Part shown: positions 6,654 through 13,017 of the stretch, in pieces
Layout: the number at the start of each line of letters is the position of its first letter
Position numbering within the stretch: the stretch's first letter is position 1
Position numbers and translations under genes: made by a program
Notes under the pieces: generated by a model
The model's input: the letters and a program-made list of their open reading frames with translations, nothing else
Told to the model about the DNA's origin: nothing
Databases searched by the model: none
DNA from: Patescibacteria group bacterium
GTDB taxonomy: Bacteria > Patescibacteriota > Gracilibacteria > JAHISY01
NCBI GenBank assembly: GCA_018817365.1
Contig: JAHISY010000004.1
Location: forward strand, 1 to 18,910
Direction of reading: 5' to 3'
DNA: 18,910 bases

Positions 6654-8558
6654 GTGCCAAACCAACCACAAAACCCGAATCAAGATTCAGGGCAAAATCA
6701 AGAGCAATTGCCTAAAAAAGAGCCATTCTCTCTAATGACTGTCAAAACGCTTTTAGTCGTTTTGATTTTCACCGCGCTGGGGACGATTATTATCGGAGGA
6801 GGATATTTGATAATGAGTATGTCTAAAACAGATAATTCGATAATATCTCCAGCAGGTAAAACTCAATGTAAAATTAATTCTGATTGCGGGCTTGTTTATG
6901 TTGGTCAAGATGTATGTCCGCCATGCGATACTTTGTCGGAAAAATACCAATGTCTTAACGCGAGTGAAACTAAAAAAATAAGAGACAAATGGAATAAATT
7001 TGATCCTGTCTTATGCACGCCTTGTCCCACTGAATTTATTAACAATAGATATGTCTGTGAATGTAAAAATGGAAAATGCGAGAAGGTCAAAGAAGAGTTG
7101 GTCGAGGAAGTGATTATTACCACAGACAAAGCAGAATATCAAACTGGCGAGGAAGTGAAATTGACGATTGAGAATAATTTACAAGAGAATATATTTGGAA
7201 CGCTTGAAGTAGAAATTTACAAAAAGAATGAGTGGAATCTTTTAGTAGGAGATATTAATTATGATTGTGAAGTTTATAGATTCGTTAGTCAGGCGCCTTT
7301 GATTATTGAAGCATATAAAACTAAGGAATATGAATGGAATCAAAAAACAGGGTTGTGCGATGATTTATTATTAGATACAAAATTAAGATTTAAAACAGAA
7401 TTATTCAATAATCCCAGTGATATGCGAGAAAGGATTTATTACTCTAATGAATTTACAATAGGGGAAATTCAAGAAGTGTCGCTAACCACAGACAAAATAG
7501 AATATCAAACAGGCGAAACAATAGAAGTAACCATTAGAAATAATTTTGATTTTCCTATTTATTATGAAAGCCCTTGCGCTGGGTTTTTAAACATTTTTAG
7601 ATATGACGGAAACGGATGGATGTATGTAAATGACTTCAGTTTAGATATATGCTTCTTAAATATTCAAAAATTAAAGCCGGGTCAAGACAAAACATTCCAA
7701 CTAACTTCAAATATGTATGATTTTCCTGATAGAGATCAGAGATATAAAGCTCTTATGCGTTATAGTTTGAGCAGTATATCATCTGATAAAATATCATGGG
7801 AGCAAGTAAAAGATCAAATGATTGAGGTTTATTCCAATGAATTTACAATAAAAAGTGATTTGGTTGGGACTGGAGGATCGGACAAATGCAATGAGATGGA
7901 AAAAGAAATCAATAATATGATTGAAGAAATAAAATATTGCGAGTCAGATGACGATTGTATTTTAGACAAACCTGCTTTATGGGGCAGTGATTGTATTACT
8001 GGATGTTATTTAATTAGAAGCAATTTGTTTAATGATGGGGAATATTTATCTTTAATTCAAGAAAAAGTTAATCAATATCAAGATAAGTGCGAATATTGCC
8101 AGCTTGAATGCCCGGTTCCGCCGGAGCAGAAAGACATTAAGTGCCAAAATAACAAATGCGTGGATGCGAGATTTGCTAAAACAACTTTAAATGAAATTTT
8201 AGGAAAAGAAACTTTAGGTGTTGATGATTGGGATTGGGATAGCGGGCAGGATTGCTACGGCTTTACTAAGGCGGAGGATTGCCAGGTCATTGAATGGCCG
8301 GCGGATTGCGGATGCAGAAAAGCCGGAATAGAGAATTGCTATGAGTGCATTGCTGAGAAAGATAAAGATGCCACAATTTGCGAAAATATTGTTTTAGACA
8401 ATCAAATTGAAGAAGATTTCTGGAAGGATAATTGCTATTGGCGAGTGGTAATCGCGTTAAATAAAGTTGGAATGAATAATAAAATTAATTTTTGCGACAA
8501 ATTTTCAGGAGAATATAGAGAATCATACAAAGAAGAGTGTTTGAAATTAGCTGAATAA
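6654..8558 (+). CDS. Membrane-anchored Cys-rich protein with duplicated Ig-like domains
   Basis: I do not recognise a named family for this 634-aa protein. It has a short hydrophilic N-tail rich in N/Q/P, one membrane segment (about 29-54), and then a large region probably outside the membrane. A first Cys cluster (72-142, from CKINSDC to CKNGKC) is followed by two related beta-type domains (about 152-269 and 272-399). Each starts with TTDK-x-EYQTGE and ends with YSNEFTI; they look like bacterial Ig-like folds. A second Cys cluster (429-502, CESDDDC to CQNNKC) repeats the layout of the first, and a Cys-rich tail follows (534-629). Many Cys pairs suggest disulfides. The start is GTG at 6654. 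The gene is clearly more AT-rich than its neighbours, with frequent AGA, ATA and TTA codons, and lies between 28-bp repeats, so it was probably acquired. Confidence 0.85.
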   Translation: MPNQPQNPNQDSGQNQEQLPKKEPFSLMTVKTLLVVLIFTALGTIIIGGGYLIMSMSKTDNSIISPAGKTQCKINSDCGLVYVGQDVCPPCDTLSEKYQCLNASETKKIRDKWNKFDPVLCTPCPTEFINNRYVCECKNGKCEKVKEELVEEVIITTDKAEYQTGEEVKLTIENNLQENIFGTLEVEIYKKNEWNLLVGDINYDCEVYRFVSQAPLIIEAYKTKEYEWNQKTGLCDDLLLDTKLRFKTELFNNPSDMRERIYYSNEFTIGEIQEVSLTTDKIEYQTGETIEVTIRNNFDFPIYYESPCAGFLNIFRYDGNGWMYVNDFSLDICFLNIQKLKPGQDKTFQLTSNMYDFPDRDQRYKALMRYSLSSISSDKISWEQVKDQMIEVYSNEFTIKSDLVGTGGSDKCNEMEKEINNMIEEIKYCESDDDCILDKPALWGSDCITGCYLIRSNLFNDGEYLSLIQEKVNQYQDKCEYCQLECPVPPEQKDIKCQNNKCVDARFAKTTLNEILGKETLGVDDWDWDSGQDCYGFTKAEDCQVIEWPADCGCRKAGIENCYECIAEKDKDATICENIVLDNQIEEDFWKDNCYWRVVIALNKVGMNNKINFCDKFSGEYRESYKEECLKLAE

Positions 8559-8613
8559 ATCAAAGAAAGATAAAATGATGACGAAGAAACAGAAATCATT
8601 TTTTAATATTTTT

Positions 8614-8641
8614 ATTTCCGCGTGAAGAAAATAGAAAAAAT
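8614..8641. repeat. 28-bp direct repeat, right copy, at the start of the membrane-protein gene
   Basis: Second exact copy of 6460-6487, overlapping the GTG start (8622) and first codons of the membrane protein. The base before and the base after the unit differ between copies. Confidence 0.93.
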
Positions 8642-10055
8642 TCTGAAATACCTGCCGTTCGTTTTTATTTTCCTTCTTTTTTTTCTCGCGCCGATAGACA
8701 CCGATCTTGGCTGGCATCTCCGTTACGGCGAGTATTTTTGGCAGACTGGCGAATTTCTCCGTGAGAATACACTCACTTATTTTTTGAAAAATTATGAATG
8801 GTCAAATTCGTACTCGCTCTACCAGCCGCTCGTTTTCGGAATTTGGAAGCTCAGCGGCTTGACCGGAATTGCTGCGGCGAGCGGAATCCTCGGAGTTTTG
8901 ATTTTTTGGATTTTTGGAAAAATCAATCCGCGGCTCACCAAAATTAATTTGCCGCTTTTTCTCGCGGCAGTATTTTTTGGCTGGAATGTTTTTGCGCTCG
9001 GATTTCGCGCGCAAATTTTTTCGATTCTCGGGGTGGTGGCGACTTTTTGGTTGCTCGGAAAATCGGTTGCGAACCGGAAGCTACTTTTTTGGTTTCCGGT
9101 AATTTTTATCGTGTGGGCGAATTTTCACGGCGGGTTCGTTTTGGGACTGCTGCTGCTCGGATTTTTTACTGTTAATTCCTTTTTTACTGATCGGAAAAAT
9201 TCGCTGCCGCTTGCCGCTGCCACGATTATTTCGACCGCCGCGGCGTGCGCGAATCCGTACGGCTGCAATATTTTCGCAGAGGCGTGGCAGCACGTCGAAG
9301 TCCCGCTGGAAAATTTAATCGCGGAATGGGTACCGCCCTCCCCGCTCGCGCAGTCGCTAATTATCACTGCTGTCGTAATTTTAATTTTCGGAATTTGGCA
9401 GAGTCGCAACCGTGAGAAAATTTTTTGGAGTCTCGCGCTCGCGGCATTCGCTTTTCTCGCGTTCGGCGCGAAACGGCATCTTCCGATTTTCGCGTTCGCT
9501 GGAATACTCGCGCTCGCGGAAATTTTTGCGGAGGAATTCCAAAAAATCGAGAGCGGCAAATTTCCCGCGCTCGTTCGGAATTTGTTGTTGATTTTCGGCG
9601 TTCCGTTTTTGATTTTTGTGAATCTGCCCGCAAACCTCGCGCCGCTCCGCAGCGCGGAAAATTACTGCCATAATATTCCGCGGAACTACCCCTGCGAGGC
9701 GATTGATTTTTTGGCTGCTCGAAAAACGGTCGGCAAAAACATTTTTAGCCAGTTCGAGTGGGGCGGATTTTTGGAATGGCAACTGCCGCAAAATCGTTAT
9801 TTCGTGGACGGTCGGATGCCGGCGTGGTCGACAGAGAACGGTAAAAGTCCGTACACGATCTACCTCGAAATAATCCAAGCGCGACGCGGCTGGCAAAATC
9901 TCCTCGCAGAATACGAGACCGATTTACTGCTTATCGATCGCGGAACTTTTCTCGATCTGGAATTGCAAAAAAATAAAAATCTCGGCTGGCGGGAAATTTT
10001 CCGCGGAGAGAGGGGTGTGATTTACGAAAAAAACAGCTCAACTTCCAACGAATGA
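8622..10055 (+). CDS. Polytopic membrane protein, GT-C-like, function unknown
   Basis: The 477-aa protein has roughly ten hydrophobic segments in its first ~340 residues and a soluble C-terminal part of about 130 residues. The first loop has DTDLGWHLRYGEYFW, an acidic/Trp/His motif of the kind found near the first loop of GT-C glycosyltransferases. Later landmarks are NFHGGFVLG and ANPYG between helices, KRHLPIFAF, and in the tail FSQFEWGGFLEWQLP with YFVDGR. This fits a lipid-linked-sugar or envelope glycosyltransferase-like family, but the reaction is not shown by the sequence. The GTG start (8622) has no Shine-Dalgarno and lies within a 28-bp repeat; the sequence just upstream is AT-rich with TAATAT. 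The stop TGA (10053-10055) is 12 bp from the sanA start, and the sanA -10 box begins right after it. Confidence 0.8.
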   Translation: MKKIEKILKYLPFVFIFLLFFLAPIDTDLGWHLRYGEYFWQTGEFLRENTLTYFLKNYEWSNSYSLYQPLVFGIWKLSGLTGIAAASGILGVLIFWIFGKINPRLTKINLPLFLAAVFFGWNVFALGFRAQIFSILGVVATFWLLGKSVANRKLLFWFPVIFIVWANFHGGFVLGLLLLGFFTVNSFFTDRKNSLPLAAATIISTAAACANPYGCNIFAEAWQHVEVPLENLIAEWVPPSPLAQSLIITAVVILIFGIWQSRNREKIFWSLALAAFAFLAFGAKRHLPIFAFAGILALAEIFAEEFQKIESGKFPALVRNLLLIFGVPFLIFVNLPANLAPLRSAENYCHNIPRNYPCEAIDFLAARKTVGKNIFSQFEWGGFLEWQLPQNRYFVDGRMPAWSTENGKSPYTIYLEIIQARRGWQNLLAEYETDLLLIDRGTFLDLELQKNKNLGWREIFRGERGVIYEKNSSTSNE

Positions 10056-10061
10056 TAAAAT
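10056..10061 (+). promoter_or_regulatory. -10 box of sanA
   Basis: TAAAAT directly follows the stop codon of the upstream gene and ends 6 bp before the sanA ATG, implying a leaderless transcript separate from the upstream one. No good -35 is visible. Confidence 0.45.
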
Positions 10062-10067
10062 CCGCGC

Positions 10068-10769
10068 ATGCAAAGAAAATTCTTCCTTTTTCGCCCGCGT
10101 TTCGTTTTCCTCGCGGTGATTTTGATTTCCGTGATTGGAATTTTTGGAATCAATTTCCACGTCGCGAGCAATGCGGAGGGAAAAATTTTTCGCGAAGCGG
10201 AGGAGCTGCCGCAAAAGGAAGAGTTCTCGCAGAAAAAAGTCGCTCTCGTTTTGGGTGCGGGGATCAAACAGGACGGAAGCTTGAGTGATGTCTTAGTGGA
10301 CAGACTGGAAAGTGTTTTCGAACTTTACGCGCTTCGAAAAGTGAGGAAGATTATCGTGAGCGGAGACAACGGCAGCGTGAATTACGATGAAACGAATGCG
10401 ATGCGCGACTACCTTCTCGAGAGAGGAATTCCGCCTCGCGACATCTTCACCGACTATGCCGGGTTCGATACTTTTGATTCAATCTTTCGCGCGCAGGAAA
10501 TTTTTGGAGCGGATGAGTTGATCATCGTGAGCCAAGAGTTTCATCTCCCGCGCGCGCTTTTTCTGGCAAAAAGTTTGGGAATCGAAGCGGTCGGCTTCTC
10601 TGCAAATTTGCGAGAATATCAGAACGCAAAGAAAATGCGACTGCGGGAAACCTTCGCGAACGTGAAAGCTGTTGGAGATGTTCTTTTTAACTCTCAACCG
10701 AAATTTCTCGGCGAAAAAATCTCGATTGAGGGCGACGGGAGAGAGAGCTGGGATGAGAAGAATTTCTAA
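10068..10769 (+). CDS. sanA: SanA/YdcF-like DUF218 membrane-anchored protein
   Basis: This 233-aa protein has one N-terminal membrane segment (about 12-29, FVFLAVILISVIGIFGIN) and a DUF218 domain outside or at the membrane. The visible family motifs are ALVLGAGIKQDGSLSDVLVDR, KIIVSGDN, DETNAMRDYLLERGIP, DYAGFDTFDSIFRAQEIFG and LIIVSQEFHLPRALFLAKSLGI. SanA-type proteins affect envelope permeability in enterobacteria, and relatives such as ElyC act in envelope polymer assembly; the biochemical role is unsettled. It follows the membrane protein by 12 bp and may share an envelope role. Its ATG is 6 bp after a TAAAAT box. The final residues DEKNF are encoded by a repeat segment found also at 6310. 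Confidence 0.88.
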   Translation: MQRKFFLFRPRFVFLAVILISVIGIFGINFHVASNAEGKIFREAEELPQKEEFSQKKVALVLGAGIKQDGSLSDVLVDRLESVFELYALRKVRKIIVSGDNGSVNYDETNAMRDYLLERGIPPRDIFTDYAGFDTFDSIFRAQEIFGADELIIVSQEFHLPRALFLAKSLGIEAVGFSANLREYQNAKKMRLRETFANVKAVGDVLFNSQPKFLGEKISIEGDGRESWDEKNF

Positions 10770-10822
10770 TTTTAAGTTTCAAATTTTAAAACAATTTTAA
10801 ATATTTGTCCCGCGGACGCGGG
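10752..10822. repeat. Intergenic repeat, copy 2, with CCCGCG-GA-CGCGGG hairpin
   Basis: This matches 6310-6323 and 6357-6395 (see that entry). It begins inside the last codons of sanA and ends with a perfect 6-bp stem (10809-10822). The hairpin could stop transcription from sanA, but it is followed by ATTAAAAA rather than a T-tract, so a repeat is the better label. Confidence 0.7.
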
Positions 10823-10853
10823 ATTAAAAAAATGAAGCGAAGCTTCTCCAAAC

Positions 10854-10881
10854 TTTTGAATTTTAAATTTTGAATTTTAAA
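10854..10881. repeat. Two tandem 14-bp units overlapping the pyrF stop
   Basis: TTTTGAATTTTAAA is repeated exactly at 10854-10867 and 10868-10881. The pyrF stop codon (10863-10865) and its last residues (LKFKI) are encoded by this repeat, so the end of the protein may have been replaced by repeat sequence. Confidence 0.8.
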
Positions 10882-11615
10882 TTTGCTTCCCATCCTGCCG
10901 CGCGATATTTTTCCGCTTCGAGTGAAGGATCTTCGGCAGCGATAATCCCCCGCCCGACGATGATCACATCCGTCCCAGCCTGAATCGCTTTCTCCGGCGT
11001 GTTGTAAGTTTGACCGAGATCGTCGCAACCCGCCGCTAATTTAATTCCTGGTGTAAAAATCATAAAATCATCCCCCGCCACCTGCCGAATTTTGCGGAGA
11101 ATTTCCGGCTTGTCGCTCGAACCGATGAAACCGACGACAAAGTCAGAATTCGCTTTCGCGATTTCGACAGTTTTGAGCGCATAATCTTCAGTAAAAAGAT
11201 TGCCCTCGGGCGTCATCTGCGCGAGGAGAATCAGTCCGGACTTTTTATTAACTTTCCGCAAACCGTCGACAATCCCCTCTCCCACGATCGAATGTGCGTT
11301 GATCAAATCCGCCCACTCGGCAATTTTGTAAATCCCGCCGCTGAATTGAAGCGAAACGGTGTTGCCGATGTCAGCAAATTTGCGATCTTCGAAAATGAGA
11401 AAGTTTTTACGGTCGGCAATCTCTCGCAGTTTTTTCGGAAACTCAGAAGTGAAATCATCGAGAATATCGACGTGAGTTTTGAGAACGCAAATTTTGTCAC
11501 CAATCTTTTCCGCGAGTTCGAGAATTTTTTCCGCTGAAGAAATGTCTGCCGCGACGGTCAAATTCGACTTTTTGGCAGCGATAATCTCGCGTAATTTTGT
11601 GATGATTGGATTCAT
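10863..11615 (-). CDS. pyrF: Orotidine-5'-phosphate decarboxylase, UMP-synthase-type
   Basis: This enzyme decarboxylates OMP to UMP, the last step of pyrimidine synthesis. The catalytic Lys-Asp-Lys-Asp set is visible as KTHVDIL (K46) and FEDRKFADIGNT (D77, K79, D82), with QMTPEGNL and the phosphate-binding VGRGI near the C-terminus. The DRKFADIGNT block and overall layout resemble the decarboxylase domain of eukaryotic UMP synthase and yeast Ura3 more than the shorter E. coli type. The length (250 aa) fits. It overlaps pyrE by ATGA (11612-11615), so the two are co-translated. The C-terminal LKFKI comes from a tandem repeat and is probably not conserved. Confidence 0.95.
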   Translation of the reverse strand: MNPIITKLREIIAAKKSNLTVAADISSAEKILELAEKIGDKICVLKTHVDILDDFTSEFPKKLREIADRKNFLIFEDRKFADIGNTVSLQFSGGIYKIAEWADLINAHSIVGEGIVDGLRKVNKKSGLILLAQMTPEGNLFTEDYALKTVEIAKANSDFVVGFIGSSDKPEILRKIRQVAGDDFMIFTPGIKLAAGCDDLGQTYNTPEKAIQAGTDVIIVGRGIIAAEDPSLEAEKYRAAGWEANLKFKI

Positions 11616-12244
11616 TTTTTAGAAAAGTTAGCGAACCAACCCGAGGGGTCGGCGGAAAATTCGAGAACCGCTTTCTTCTCGTCGTCGGAAATTTCGAGCT
11701 GTCCGACGATCGCGGTGAAATTCGTGAGCGTCCACCATTTCACCTCCGCCTCTTCGAGCCGCGCCGCCGCTTTTTCAAATTCGTAAGTCGAGATCGCGAC
11801 CACGCCGACGACCTCCGCGGAAATTTCAGAACGTAACGCCGCGACTGCCTTCACTGTCGATCCGGCTGTAGAAAATAAATCCTCGATTACGAGCACTTTT
11901 GAATTTTTTTCGAGCGAACCCTCGACTTGTTTGCCAGTGCCGTGGTCACGCGGTTCGAGGCGAACGTACACGAACGGTTTTTTCAGCCGATCAGCGACGA
12001 GCATTCCGAATGCAATCGCGCCGGTCGCCACGCCAGCAACCGCGTCGAATTCAATCCCGCTTTCCTTAATTTTTTGGAGAAAGCCAGCCAGAATCTCCTC
12101 CCGCGCATCGACGGAAGAAACGAGTGCGCGGTTGTCGCAATAAATCGGCGAGCGGATTCCGCTGGTCCACGTGAATGGCTCTTCGAGATTAATTTTCACC
12201 GCGCCCTTTTCGAGCAAAAGTTTCGCGATTTCGTCGGCGAGCAT
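11612..12244 (-). CDS. pyrE: Orotate phosphoribosyltransferase
   Basis: This enzyme joins orotate and PRPP to make OMP, feeding PyrF. The 210-aa protein has the type I PRTase fold: FTWTSGIRSPIYCDNR near residues 24-39, GVATGAIAF, and the PRPP motif VLVIEDLFSTAGST (117-130). The flexible catalytic loop reads RLEPRDHGTGKQVEG (95-109), so the usual RxExKxHG pattern has Arg at 99 where the catalytic Lys is normally found. The loop is otherwise intact (R95, E97, H101, G102). The gene order pyrE-pyrF with a 4-bp ATGA overlap shows a two-gene UMP operon, with product and substrate handed from one enzyme to the other. The earlier pyr genes are not in this window. The ATG at 12244 gives a normal N-terminus. 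Confidence 0.95.
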   Translation of the reverse strand: MLADEIAKLLLEKGAVKINLEEPFTWTSGIRSPIYCDNRALVSSVDAREEILAGFLQKIKESGIEFDAVAGVATGAIAFGMLVADRLKKPFVYVRLEPRDHGTGKQVEGSLEKNSKVLVIEDLFSTAGSTVKAVAALRSEISAEVVGVVAISTYEFEKAAARLEEAEVKWWTLTNFTAIVGQLEISDDEKKAVLEFSADPSGWFANFSKK

Positions 12245-12306
12245 TTTGGAGGGATTATTTTTAGGAGTTTAACAAAAAATAAAAGAAATCATTCGCGCAT
12301 AAAAGA

Positions 12307-12345
12307 CAAGTCAAGTTGACTTGCAAAGTAGTCTTGAGCTAAAAT
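12307..12345 (+). promoter_or_regulatory. Promoter and palindromic operator of the second HicB/HicA-like pair
   Basis: TTGACT (12316-12321), an 18-bp spacer and TAAAAT (12340-12345) form the best sigma70-like promoter in the window. A palindrome CAAGTCAA-G-TTGACTTG (12307-12323) covers the -35, with an outer AAGAC/GTCTT pair around it. This arrangement suits repression by the antitoxin. The start codon follows 13 bp after the -10, so the leader is only a few bases. Confidence 0.6.
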
Positions 12346-12358
12346 AAAATGCTTTCAA

Positions 12359-12733
12359 ATGAAAACTATGAAAAAGTCACGCAACACATATCGTCGCGGA
12401 ATTTTGACCTTTATTTCTTACCCAACAAAGGAAAAAACTTATGTTGTTGCATTCAGGGAGTTAGGACTTTTGGTCGAGGAAAAAGATCGCGAGTTTGCCA
12501 AATTAAAACTTTTAGCACAAGCAAAAATTTATTTGGAAAGTGTCAACAAAGAAAAACTTGGGGAAGATCTTTTAAATAAATCTTTACCAAAAGAAATTGA
12601 AGTCGAGTTTTCCGAGTTCAGAAAAAAGACAATTAACTCTAGGAGAAAATCAGAATCAAGTAGTTTCGAACAATTTGAATTAGAGATTGGCAAAGTGATT
12701 AATGGTAATAAACTTAATTCTTGCTTTGTTTGA
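12359..12733 (+). CDS. HicB-like antitoxin (divergent)
   Basis: The 124-aa product is judged a HicB-type antitoxin from weak sequence similarity and strong context. The N-terminal region GILTFISYPTKEKTYVVAFRELGLLVEEKD has the strand-strand-helix pattern of the HicB partial RNase-H fold, followed by a helix (AKLKLLAQAKIYLESV). The C-terminal half is charged and has no clear DNA-binding motif. Its stop overlaps the next ATG (TGATG), the usual coupling of toxin-antitoxin genes. ATG at 12368 is an alternative start three codons later. The gene is AT-rich with AGA and TTA codons, unlike the flanking pyrE and der genes, which suggests transfer. Confidence 0.6.
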   Translation: MKTMKKSRNTYRRGILTFISYPTKEKTYVVAFRELGLLVEEKDREFAKLKLLAQAKIYLESVNKEKLGEDLLNKSLPKEIEVEFSEFRKKTINSRRKSESSSFEQFELEIGKVINGNKLNSCFV

Positions 12734-12969
12734 TGGGAACGCCAGTTTTAAAAAATTGGACGCCAAAAGAAGTTTTCAGTTTTTTAGAAGCAAACGGATT
12801 CGAAGCAAGAAGCGGTAAGGGCGACCATAAGGTTGTTCGAAATTTAGATAAACCAATAATGGCTACCGTGATAGATATGGGCAGAAAATCATTTAGTATG
12901 CGGGAAATGGGAAACTTTGTTAAACAAACAAAAATACCCAAAAAGAAGTGGATCAACTGGAAAAGATAA
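12733..12969 (+). CDS. HicA-like toxin
   Basis: The 78-aa product fits the HicA/YcfA RNase fold: a first helix WTPKEVFSFLEANGFEA, then RSGKGDHKVVRN with the candidate catalytic His in GDH, a strand (IMATVIDMG) and a C-terminal helix (MREMGNFVKQTKI). The ATG at 12733 overlaps the upstream stop by one base; an in-frame TTG at 12721 is less likely. It differs clearly from the HicA at 4124, so this is a separate module and not a recent duplicate. It converges on der, whose stop codon begins 49 bp downstream. Family assignment is good; activity is inferred. Confidence 0.72.
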   Translation: MGTPVLKNWTPKEVFSFLEANGFEARSGKGDHKVVRNLDKPIMATVIDMGRKSFSMREMGNFVKQTKIPKKKWINWKR

Positions 12970-13017
12970 ATATCTGCTACTAGCTTAAAACAAATCCCCG
13001 ACCCCTTTTCAGCAAAT

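Noticed and set aside
9381..9896. 171-codon minus-strand frame inside the membrane-protein gene
   Set aside because: Arginine-rich shadow of the plus-strand gene with no motif; the plus-strand gene has clear hydrophobic periodicity.
12349..12579. Plus-strand frame starting at the first ATG after the hicB2 -10 box
   Set aside because: It overlaps the antitoxin gene in another frame, lacks any motif, and starts only 3 bp after the -10.
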